This document shows positions 25,938-33,281 of a DNA stretch of 64,000 nt, piece after piece; position 1 is the stretch's first letter; every line of letters begins with the position of its first letter. Position numbers and translations under genes: made by a program. The stretch is from Streptomyces sindenensis (lineage in GTDB: Bacteria; Actinomycetota; Actinomycetes; Streptomycetales; Streptomycetaceae). The notes beneath the pieces are model-generated. The model was not told the origin of the DNA, searched no databases, and saw only the letters and a program-made list of their open reading frames with translations. The stretch is taken from positions 124,001 to 188,000 of the forward strand of contig NZ_BMSG01000007.1 in the NCBI RefSeq assembly GCF_014649035.1. The letters run 5' to 3'.

Positions 25938-26804
25938 ATGATGGTTGAACCCTCGCTCGTACGCGGCCTGATCGCCGCCCAGTTCCCGCACTGGGCGGAC
26001 CTGCCCGTGGAGGCGGTCGACGCGAGCGGGACGGCGAACGCGATCTACCGCCTGGGCACGGACATGGCCGTACGGCTGCCCCGTACCGAGGGCAGTGCGG
26101 CGGATGTGGCGACGGAGCACCGCTGGCTGCCACGCCTGGCCGGGCAACTGCCGTTCCCTGTACCGCTCCCGCTCGCCCGGGGAGTCCCGGACGAGGCGTT
26201 CCCCCGCCCCTGGTCGGTCTGCACCTGGCTGGAGGGTACGAACCCGCGCCCCGGCGACGCCGCCTCGTCCTCCGACCTGCTGGCGGCGGACCTGGCGGAA
26301 TTCGTGCTGGCGCTCCGCCGGATCAGCCCGCAGGGCGCCCCGCCCGCGTACCGCAGCGAGCCTTTGGCCTCCCGCGACGCGGTGACCCGCGAGGCGCTGG
26401 CGACCCTGGACGGGGTGGTGGACGCGGAGGCGGTCGCCGCGGCTTGGAAGGAGGCCCTGTCCGCCCCGCCCTTCACGGCTGCCCCCGTCTGGGTCCACGG
26501 GGACCTGCAGCCGGGCAACGTCCTGGTCGCGGACGGCCGCCTCGCCGCGGTCATCGACTTCGGCTGCACGGGCCTGGCCGACCCGGCCGTCGACCTGATC
26601 GCGGCCTGGTACCTGCTGACGGCGGGGGCCAGGCAGACGTTCCGCACGGCGGTGGCGGCCGACGACGCGACCTGGGCGCGGGGGAGGGGCTGGGCGCTGT
26701 CCATCGCCCTGCTGGAGCTGGCCCATTACCGGGAGTCGAACCCGGTGATGGCACGGATCGCGGCGTGGGTGATCGAGGAGATCGTGGACGCCGGACCCCG
26801 CTGA
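25938..26804 (+). CDS. Aminoglycoside phosphotransferase-family kinase
   Basis: 288 residues from ATG 25938. Kinase-fold features: GTANAIYRLGTDMAVRLPRTEG (ATP-binding Lys-equivalent region), catalytic loop WVHGDLQPGNVL (HxDxxxxN) and metal-binding VIDFGCTGLADPAVDL. The family phosphorylates antibiotics or metabolites (macrolide 2'-phosphotransferase-like proteins share this layout). A resistance role is possible but not shown; no antibiotic cluster lies nearby. Confidence 0.85.
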   Translation: MMVEPSLVRGLIAAQFPHWADLPVEAVDASGTANAIYRLGTDMAVRLPRTEGSAADVATEHRWLPRLAGQLPFPVPLPLARGVPDEAFPRPWSVCTWLEGTNPRPGDAASSSDLLAADLAEFVLALRRISPQGAPPAYRSEPLASRDAVTREALATLDGVVDAEAVAAAWKEALSAPPFTAAPVWVHGDLQPGNVLVADGRLAAVIDFGCTGLADPAVDLIAAWYLLTAGARQTFRTAVAADDATWARGRGWALSIALLELAHYRESNPVMARIAAWVIEEIVDAGPR

Positions 26805-26820
26805 GCGGGAGCGCCGCGCC

Positions 26821-26876
26821 GGCACCGTCCGCTGGGCGAGCGGGCGCCGGCACCGTCCGCTGGGCGAGCGGGTGCC
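26821..26876. repeat. 28-bp direct repeat, two copies
   Basis: Two adjacent 28-base copies beginning GGCACCGTCCGCTGGGCGAG and differing at one base lie between the APH-family and DUF6228-like genes, which converge here. Each copy is mostly G/C and might help fold a terminator. Confidence 0.8.
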
Positions 26877-26892
26877 GGCCCTGAGCCGCGCC

Positions 26893-27360
26893 TCAGTCCG
26901 CCGGTATCAGGTGCGCCCAGACGGTGCGGAGTGCCTGGAGCCGGGCACGCTGCTCGTCGATCCAGCCGCGGTCGACCTCGAAGGAGAGGGCCAGCCTGGT
27001 CGTCTGCTGGTCTGCAACGGTGACCGTGATCCCGTCGTGGTCGTCCTCCCGCCGGTCCAGGCGGATGCCGATCTCGGCGACTCGCGAAGCCTCACGCCAG
27101 ACGGCGTCGCGCCCCGCAGCGACCTCGTCCAGGACGTGAGCCCAGCCGGCCAGGTCCCGGGGATCCACGGAGGTGTCGAGGACACCGGCCACAAAGTCGT
27201 TGTGGACCAGGAGTTGAGCCTCCACGTCCGGAATGCCCGGGGCGTAGGAGTCGTTCAGTTCGACCGCGACGCTGCCGCCGTACTTCCCGGTGATTCGCAG
27301 CAGCACGAACCGCTCGGGCTCCTTCATCTCCCACCCCTGGGTGTTCGGTCCAGCGCTCAT
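26893..27360 (-). CDS. DUF6228-like protein
   Basis: 155 residues from ATG 27360; ATG 27327 (MKEPERF) preceded by GGTGGGAG is a plausible shorter start. Soluble; VLLRITGKYGGSVAVELND, DFVAGVLDTSVDPRDLAGW and the C-terminal WIDEQRARLQALRTVWAHL fit the DUF6228 family of actinomycetes. Such proteins resemble immunity-like small proteins in size and neighbourhood, but no toxin is seen here. The function is unknown. Confidence 0.7.
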   Translation of the reverse strand: MSAGPNTQGWEMKEPERFVLLRITGKYGGSVAVELNDSYAPGIPDVEAQLLVHNDFVAGVLDTSVDPRDLAGWAHVLDEVAAGRDAVWREASRVAEIGIRLDRREDDHDGITVTVADQQTTRLALSFEVDRGWIDEQRARLQALRTVWAHLIPAD

Positions 27361-27400
27361 GTGCGCCTTTGCCCGGCGCCGTTGAGGTCAGCCGTGGAAG

Positions 27401-27646
27401 TCAGGTGGCCCCTCGGCCACCCACCCGTGACTCGCGCTTGTGTGCCTCCCGGCGTTCCCGGGCTTGTCTGTTGTCTCCCCTGATGGTCCGGATCTCTTGC
27501 CGGATACGGAGAGAGAACCAGCAAGCGAGTGCTGCGAGGCACAGGCCGCCGATCACCAACGAAGGTACCGATGTCGTGTCGCTGAGGCCCACGCAAGCTG
27601 TGATGCCCAGAAAGGCGACACCGTACTTCGTGAACTCACGGTTCAC
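27401..27646 (-). CDS. Small two-helix membrane protein
   Basis: 81 residues from GTG 27646, with AAGGAG immediately upstream (spacing short). Two hydrophobic helices (VAFLGITACVGL and VPSLVIGGLCLAALACWFSL) precede a basic cytoplasmic tail (RQARERREAHKRESR). No family recognised. It lies upstream of, and on the same strand as, the DUF6228-like gene, so the two may share a transcript. Confidence 0.55.
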   Translation of the reverse strand: MNREFTKYGVAFLGITACVGLSDTTSVPSLVIGGLCLAALACWFSLRIRQEIRTIRGDNRQARERREAHKRESRVGGRGAT

Positions 27647-28591
27647 GTCTCCTTCAAGGGCGGCCCGTATCTTGCCGGAGACCGGAGCCTAACGCCTGCT
27701 TCGCACTCCCGTCCGAATCCTTCGGAATCCTCCAACCGTCCTCCAACCGTCGTCCGCTCGTCACAGCCCGTAGAAGAGCGCGCGGCCGGGGCTGCGGCGG
27801 GCGAGATAGTCGGACGCGCAGCGGGAGGCGACCAGTCACACGGATCGGCCGCTCAAGAGGCGGCGGCCCGGCCGTGAGCGACCGCCCGCGTTGACGCCAG
27901 ACGCTGCGACACCCGCTTTATGGAGTCTTCTCTGATCAAGGTTGTGACCTGGGGAAACTCCGCCATGACCACGTTTGGCCCGGAGAAACATGTCTCGGTG
28001 GTTCTTGCAGGTTCCCAGGGTTTCCCGGCCTCATGTGTGCTGAATCCGTTCCGGGCCGACTGCAGGGGGTGACCTCGTGCCACCGGTCGCGGGCGCGCGT
28101 GGCGTGGCCAGGGGAGGCACAAGACGCACTGGAGTACGCGCCCGTGTTGGTGGATCATCGCCCTGCTCACTGGGCCTCAGTTGCCGTGCTGGTCACGGCT
28201 GTGGGTGCGCCAGGCTCCGTGTTCGACAACTCCAAGTCTTGCGTTCTTGAGAACGGACAGGAACTTGTCCGCGGACAGAGGTGTGGCCCCCTTCGCTGCA
28301 CCTTCACCCGGTGCGTCAGGGGCGGTCGGCCGTGCCCGGTGGCGCCGGGCCGGTCCCTCAAGGACGAAGGGCACTTCGCTGCCGGCGCAGGGCCGTCCTG
28401 CCGGCGGCCGGAATCTACGGCTCTCTGCGGCATACCCGCCTCGTCGGATCTGCTGCCAGGAGGGCCAAAAACAGGAGATGGCAGGACGAAGGTCCACAAG
28501 GCCGAGTACGTTCGACTCGGCCCGCTGGCTTCCGGACGGCATCGGGGTTACACCGGCCGTCTCTAGCCCTCGCGACAGGAGTCGTTGCCCC
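27647..28591. other. Gene-poor segment at the left side of a putative tRNA-associated island
   Basis: About 945 bases with lower coding quality than the rest of the window. Several overlapping open frames exist on both strands (the longest 177 codons, plus strand, 28033-28566), but all look Arg/Pro/Cys-rich and shadow-like and none has a convincing start. The main recognisable item is the 17-base tRNA-Arg fragment at 27904-27920. The last ~30 bases carry the ribosome-binding region (ACAGGAGTCG) of the GIY-YIG gene. Confidence 0.6.
27904..27920 (-). repeat. Displaced tRNA-Arg fragment (candidate att site)
   Basis: Minus-strand TAAAGCGGGTGTCGCAG is identical over 17 bases to the anticodon-loop/variable/T-stem part of the tRNA-Arg gene at 30508-30580 (matching bases 30529-30545) and is in the same orientation. 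It lies on the 3' side of the tRNA, where the displaced tRNA end of an integrated element would be expected. Confidence 0.6.
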
Positions 28592-30190
28592 ATGACCTAC
28601 CGGTTCAACCCGCCGCCCACCTGGCCCGCTCCGCCGGAGGGGTGGAGCCCGCCACCCGGCTGGGAACCGGATCCCGCATGGCCCACACCCCCAGGCTGGC
28701 AGATCTGGATCCCGGAAGGGGCCGTGCCGCAGCCGAGCGCACCCGTTCCTCAACAGTCGGCCTACGGCCCCCAGGCGACGATCCCGGCCACAGGCGGGGG
28801 TCTGTTCGGCCGGCGCCGTAAGCAAGCGGAGTCCGAGGCGGCGCGTCTGGCGGGCGAGCTGGCGCTGATGGAAACACAGGTACGCGGGCTGCAGGAAGAC
28901 AACCGCCACCTGACGGAGCAATTGAGTCGTCTCATCGGATCCGACAGCGCTCAGATAGCCGCCGAGCAGCAGCGACTGCGCCGCGCGCATGAGGAGAAGC
29001 TCCAAGAGATCGGACGGATCGACGCTCTCCTCGACGAGAAGATAGAGCACGCTGCCGAGAGCGCCGCGCAGTCCCTGGTTGACGTGCGCCGCCAAGCCGA
29101 CGATATGGCTCACCAGGCGGCGGAGGCCGAACAGCGCCTCACGGCCGCGCGCCGGGATCTGGTGCTCACTGATGAGACGCGGATGCTGCAAGAGGCCGGC
29201 ATCTACGAGTACCGCCATCCGCTCGCCGACGCGCTCGCCTACAAGGACCGGCTCGACAGTCTCAAGGCCCGCTACAAGCAGTTGGCGAAGGACGACCGGG
29301 CTGTGCTCGGGAACCAGTACTGGATGGTGGACGGCTCAGCTGCCAAGGGCCGCAAGATGGTCCGTGACTTCTCCAAACTGATGCTGCGCGCGTACAACGC
29401 CGAGGCGGACAACGCGGTGCGCGGCATGAAGCCGCACAGGCTCGACTCGCTGATCGACCGGCTCGGCAAGACGCGGGAGTCGATCGCCCGGCTCGGCGCC
29501 ACCATGCAGATCCGCATCGGCGATGATTACCACCAGCTGCGGGTCCAGGAGTTGGAGCTCACGGCGGACTACCTGGTGAGGAAGGAGACTGAGCGGGAGG
29601 AACAGCGAGAGCTACGAGCCCAGCAGCGCGAGGAGGAGCGCCTGCAGCGCGAGATCGAGCGCGAACGGCAGCGGCTGGAGAAGGAACGCAGCCACTACGA
29701 GGGCGCCCTGCGCCGCCTGCGCTCCGGCACCGGCGATGAGGCCAGCATCGCGGAACTCGAAGGAAAACTCGCCGATTTGGGCGCCGAACTGGATGCAGTC
29801 GAGGCCCGCGAGGCCAACATCCGGGCCGGATACGTCTACGTCATCTCCAACGTCGGAGCGTTCGGCGAACGCATGGTCAAGATCGGTATGACCCGGCGCC
29901 TCGATCCCATGGACCGCGTCATCGAACTCGGGGACGCGTCCGTCCCCTTCCGCTTCGACGTGCACGCCCTGATCTTCAGTGAGGACGCCGTCGGCCTGGA
30001 ACGCCGCCTGCACCAGGAGTTCGAGTCCCGCCGCGTCAACCGGGTAAACCTGCGCCGGGAGTTCTTCTACGTCACACCGGCAGACGTACGCGCCGCCCTG
30101 CAGCGGCTCGCCGGACAGCACCTCCTGGAGTTCCAGGACACGCCCGAGGCTCCTGAGTGGAGGGCCAGCCAGACCGCTGCCGGGCGGTGA
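28592..30190 (+). CDS. DUF4041 / GIY-YIG (T5orf172-MUG113) nuclease-like protein
   Basis: 532 residues from ATG 28592. Residues 1-35 are Trp/Pro-rich repeats (PPEGWSPPPGWEPDPAWPTP) like DUF2510-type leaders. Residues ~65-175 form a long coiled coil, followed by a DUF4041-like region (~180-310: YRHPLADALAYKDRLDSLKARYKQL, LMLRAYNAEADNAV). A second coiled coil is very rich in Glu/Arg (~325-375), and a GIY-YIG domain lies at ~411-505 with GYVYVISN, MVKIGMTRR, LERRLHQEF and REFFYVTPADV. This domain order is common in phage and mobile-element proteins. It may nick DNA at a structure or act in conflict with phages; neither is shown. The gene sits alone in the tRNA-flanked island. Confidence 0.85.
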   Translation: MTYRFNPPPTWPAPPEGWSPPPGWEPDPAWPTPPGWQIWIPEGAVPQPSAPVPQQSAYGPQATIPATGGGLFGRRRKQAESEAARLAGELALMETQVRGLQEDNRHLTEQLSRLIGSDSAQIAAEQQRLRRAHEEKLQEIGRIDALLDEKIEHAAESAAQSLVDVRRQADDMAHQAAEAEQRLTAARRDLVLTDETRMLQEAGIYEYRHPLADALAYKDRLDSLKARYKQLAKDDRAVLGNQYWMVDGSAAKGRKMVRDFSKLMLRAYNAEADNAVRGMKPHRLDSLIDRLGKTRESIARLGATMQIRIGDDYHQLRVQELELTADYLVRKETEREEQRELRAQQREEERLQREIERERQRLEKERSHYEGALRRLRSGTGDEASIAELEGKLADLGAELDAVEAREANIRAGYVYVISNVGAFGERMVKIGMTRRLDPMDRVIELGDASVPFRFDVHALIFSEDAVGLERRLHQEFESRRVNRVNLRREFFYVTPADVRAALQRLAGQHLLEFQDTPEAPEWRASQTAAGR

Positions 30191-30507
30191 CGGGCTCGAC
30201 TCGGGCAAACTCGTTGGATGCGTCCAGACGGCAGGCGGCGCCACCCAGACTGATCCAGGTGACCCTGGAGGTACTTCTCCCGCGAGGTGAGCGGTCACTT
30301 CTCCGGTTCGGTGATCGCGAGCCACACGGCCACCTACACCTCGCTGATGCCCCAGTTCGAGCAGGAGGCCGCCTACGCCCCGCGGGGGGTCGGTCGAAAA
30401 CTCCGTAACCAGGGCGTCGCGTGGCGTTACGCCCCCGCAGACACGAAAACAGCCCCCTCTGTCGATCCGAGGGGGCTGTTCGAAGGTCCGTGCCTGGTCA
30501 GGCACTG
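30191..30507. other. Island right part with a coding-like scrap
   Basis: 317 bases between the GIY-YIG gene and tRNA-Arg. A plus-strand scrap at about 30265-30420 reads YFSREVSGHFSGSVIASHTA and continues with a protein-like sequence ending YAPRGV, but it has a stop just upstream and runs into the tRNA, so it is probably the tail of a lost gene. A hairpin CCCCCTCTGTCGATCCGAGGGGG at 30452-30474 may end transcription. Confidence 0.5.
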
Positions 30508-30580
30508 TGCCCCCGGCAGGATTCGAACCTGCGACACCCGCTTTAGGAGAGCGGTGCTCTATCCCCTGAGCTACGAAGGC
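30508..30580 (-). tRNA. tRNA-Arg (anticodon CCU)
   Basis: A 73-base cloverleaf: acceptor GCCTTCG pairs with CGGGGGC (two G-U pairs), then D-arm GCTCAGGGGATAGAGC, anticodon arm CCGCTCTCCTAAAGCGG with anticodon CCT, and T-arm GCAGGTTCGAATCCTGC. No CCA is encoded; the discriminator is A. It would read AGG codons. A 17-base internal piece recurs 2.6 kb away. Confidence 0.95.
30529..30545 (-). repeat. tRNA-internal copy of the 17-base direct repeat
   Basis: The matching partner of the fragment at 27904-27920, lying from the anticodon loop into the T-stem, the usual crossover part for tyrosine integrases that target tRNA genes. Confidence 0.6.
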
Positions 30581-30845
30581 GGGGCTTGCCGTACCCTGCC
30601 GGAAACCCCCGTGGGGAATGCCAGGCGGAGTGAGGTAAACGCCCTGGTCATACGAGTCTGTGGCGGTGCCGCAGGAGAGATCCGGAAGGACGCTTTCCAC
30701 GAGCAGGCGCACGGGTAGATCGACTGACCGCTGACAGCGTAGCGGATGGGGATCGCGGAGGTCGCCCCCATTGCCGCTGTGCGCCGCGATACCTTCGTGC
30801 CGCCCTTCGGCACGGTTCCCGGGATCCGGGCCCGGCCTCGAAAAG

Positions 30846-30885
30846 CCCGGCGGGCGGCACCCCTCCCGGGATGCCGCCCGCCGGG
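30846..30885 (-). terminator. Intrinsic terminator of the AGCS symporter gene
   Basis: A perfect 14-bp stem CCCGGCGGGCGGCA with its complement and 12-base loop. On the minus strand it is followed by CTTTTC, so it is a good rho-independent terminator 29 bases after the stop codon. Confidence 0.88.
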
Positions 30886-30913
30886 GCGTACGGTCGCACG
30901 GGGCGCGTCCGGG

Positions 30914-32362
30914 TCAGAGCGAGCCGGCCGGAATGCGCTCCCGCGGTGTGGCGTCCTGGTCCGATGCGTCCCAGCATTCCACCTCGCCGCGCAGGCCCGG
31001 GACCTGGTCCTTGCGGAAGACCGGGTCGAGGCCCTGGCGGCGCTGGGCCAGGTAGTCGTCGAGGAGGCGGAAGGCGACCGCGCCGAGGGGGATGATCGCG
31101 ATCAGGTTGACCAGCACCATCGCACCCATCGTGACGTCCGCGAGGCTCCAGACCAGGGGGACGGAGCCGATCGCGCCGAGGACGGCGCAGGCGATGACCA
31201 CCACGCGGTACGTGCTCATCACGTGCTTGCTGCGGGTGATGAACTGGATGTTGGACTCGCCGTAGTAGTAGTTACCGATCATGGAACTGAAGGCGACCAT
31301 GAAGACCACCAGCGTCAGCAGGTGACCGGCCCAGTCGCCGAGCGCGCTGGTGAAGGCGGCCTGGGTGACGTCCGCGCCGCCGCGCTCACCGAGGGTCGGG
31401 TTGGCGGAGAGGATCACGAAGGCGGTCATGGTGCAGATGACCAGGGTGTCGAAGTAGACGCCGAGGGTCTGGACCAGGCCCTGCTTGACCGGGTGCGTGG
31501 TCTCCGCGGCCGCGGCGGCGTTCGGGGCGGAACCCATGCCCGCCTCGTTGGAGAACATGCCGCGCCGTACGCCCTGCAGGATGGCCGTACCCACGGCGCC
31601 GCCCGCGACCTCGCGGAAGCCGAAGGCGCCGCCGACGATGTCGCCGAGCATGCCGGGCACGTTGCCGAGGTTGAGGAGCACGATGACCAGGCCGACCAGC
31701 AGGTAGAGCGCGGCCATCACCGGGATGATGACCTTGGTGACGGCCGTCAGGCGCTTCACGCCGAAGAACACCGCGAGCGCGAGCAGCGCGGCGAGCGCGA
31801 CGCCCAGGACGGGGTTGAACCAGGAGGCGTCCGAGCCGAAGGAGCCCTTCGTGGCCACCGTGATCGTGTTGGACTGCACCGCGGTCAGCACGAACCCGAA
31901 CGTCAGCGTGATCAGAACGGCGAAGACCACGCCGAGCCAGCGCATTCCGAGCGCCTTCTGCATGTAGTAGGCCGGGCCGCCCCGGTACGTACCGGGCTCC
32001 GTGTCGCGCACCTTGTACAGCTGGGCCAGGACCGACTCGACGAACGCCGAGGCACCGCCGATCAGGGCCATCATCCACATCCAGAAGACGGCGCCGGGGC
32101 CGCCCATGGTGATCGCGGTGGCCACACCGGCGATGTTGCCGGTGCCGATCCGCGCCGCGGCGGAGATGGTGAAGGCGCCAAAGGGGCTGACGCCGGACTG
32201 CGGCTTGTCCCTGAAGACGCGGAACATTTCCGGGATCAGGCGGATCTGCACGCCCTTGGAGCGCAGCGTGAACCAGACGCCGGCGACGGCGACCAGCGGA
32301 ATCAGCAGATAGGTCCAGAAGATGTCGTTAAGGTCGACGACCCAGGTTTCCAACGTGCCCAT
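30914..32362 (-). CDS. Alanine/glycine:cation symporter (AGCS family)
   Basis: 482 residues with about 11 membrane helices. Family signatures include GAFTISAAARIGTGNIAGVATAI, WMWMMALIGGASAFVESVLAQLYK, YRGGPAYYMQKALG and RRGMFSNEAGMGSAPNAAAAA. It imports alanine or glycine with Na+ across the cytoplasmic membrane. It is monocistronic, with its own terminator. The C-terminus is cytoplasmic and charged. No glycine riboswitch was recognised upstream. Confidence 0.95.
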   Translation of the reverse strand: MGTLETWVVDLNDIFWTYLLIPLVAVAGVWFTLRSKGVQIRLIPEMFRVFRDKPQSGVSPFGAFTISAAARIGTGNIAGVATAITMGGPGAVFWMWMMALIGGASAFVESVLAQLYKVRDTEPGTYRGGPAYYMQKALGMRWLGVVFAVLITLTFGFVLTAVQSNTITVATKGSFGSDASWFNPVLGVALAALLALAVFFGVKRLTAVTKVIIPVMAALYLLVGLVIVLLNLGNVPGMLGDIVGGAFGFREVAGGAVGTAILQGVRRGMFSNEAGMGSAPNAAAAAETTHPVKQGLVQTLGVYFDTLVICTMTAFVILSANPTLGERGGADVTQAAFTSALGDWAGHLLTLVVFMVAFSSMIGNYYYGESNIQFITRSKHVMSTYRVVVIACAVLGAIGSVPLVWSLADVTMGAMVLVNLIAIIPLGAVAFRLLDDYLAQRRQGLDPVFRKDQVPGLRGEVECWDASDQDATPRERIPAGSL

Positions 32363-33281
32363 ACAGATGTTCCCGGTTCCTTGTGAGTCGGGGAATCGGC
32401 CCGGTCTCCGTGTGCGCGTACAGGTCGTGTACGGAGCGGAGGGGTGGGCCGGACAGAGCGGAGTCGAATACTCCGCAAACGGAAAGGACTGTAGGCCGGG
32501 GTGACGGCCCCTGCCTATGGCGCCCGAAGTGGCCTATCTCATAGAGGACCGATATGCGCGGGAAATCCCTGGCCGCGGCCGTCGTCAGGGCTGGTCGCCG
32601 ACGCCCGCTCTGCCGTCGGTCGCCCGGTGCCGGCTCTGTCCACGAGAACGGGCTGGGCGCGGCAGCGGCTCCGCGGACCGGTGATCGCGCGCCCGGGGGC
32701 TCATGCCGACCGTGCGGCGGCCGACGCGCGGTCGCCGTGACGCAGGTCACGGGAGCCTGTCCGGGTGAGCGGACGAGCCGGGGGGTGAGCTACTCGACGC
32801 GTACGCGTATCCGGGCGGGGGCCCCGAATCCGGTCGGGGGTCCCGAATCCGGGCGGGGGATCCCGACGCCTTCCGGGAGGTGTTCCGCGATCATGCCCAG
32901 ATCGCCTACCGGTGCGCCGTCCGGACCGGCGGGGACCGGAGTGCGGCCGAGGGCGTCGTGTCGCTGACGTTCCTGGAGGCGTGGCGGCTGCGCGGGAAGC
33001 TGCGGGGCGAGGGGGCGAGCCCGCGCCACGGCGGCCAGGGTGCCGGGCGGCGTGGACGGAGTCCAGGACGGCCCGGTCAGCGGGGGTCGTGATGTCGCTG
33101 CCGCCTGTACGAACTCGGGCCCGCGTACGGCCAAGTGCGGGTCCGGCGGGCCGAGGCCGACGGCCTCGTCCGAGAACTGATCCACTGACTGTTCGTCACC
33201 ACCCGGTTTCTGATAGTTGTTTCCGTGGGGTACGGGCGCATGCCCGTGGCGGTGTCGCCCGGCACCGCAGGGAGGACGCAC
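32363..33281. other. Intergenic region with degraded genes
   Basis: About 920 bases. It holds the promoter region of the AGCS gene, a stretch of GGTCGGGGGTCCCGAATCCG-like near-repeats at ~32815-32860, and two coding relics (next entry). The last 60 bases contain the GGGAGGACGCAC ribosome-binding region of the HelD-like gene. Confidence 0.5.
32859..33188 (+). pseudogene. ECF sigma factor relic and an adjacent C-terminal scrap
   Basis: From 32859 the frame reads DPDAFREVFRDHAQIAYRCA, then VRTGGDRSAAEGVV and SLTFLEAWRLRGKLR, which is sigma-70 region 2. It then degenerates into low complexity and stops at 33092; regions 3-4 are missing. At 33096-33188 a different frame carries a natural-looking C-terminus (YELGPAYGQVRVRRAEADGL then VRELIH, stop). 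I read these as remains of an ECF sigma gene and its neighbour. Confidence 0.55.

Noticed and set aside
26821..26876. A CRISPR-like pair of 28-bp repeats
   Set aside because: Only two adjacent copies without spacers; ordinary tandem duplication. No CRISPR array or cas gene was seen in the window.
28033..28566. A 177-codon plus-strand frame in the island
   Set aside because: Arg/Pro/Cys-rich, overlapped by competing frames on the other strand, with no convincing start.
30914..32500. A glycine riboswitch upstream of the AGCS symporter
   Set aside because: No recognisable glycine aptamer elements were seen in the leader.
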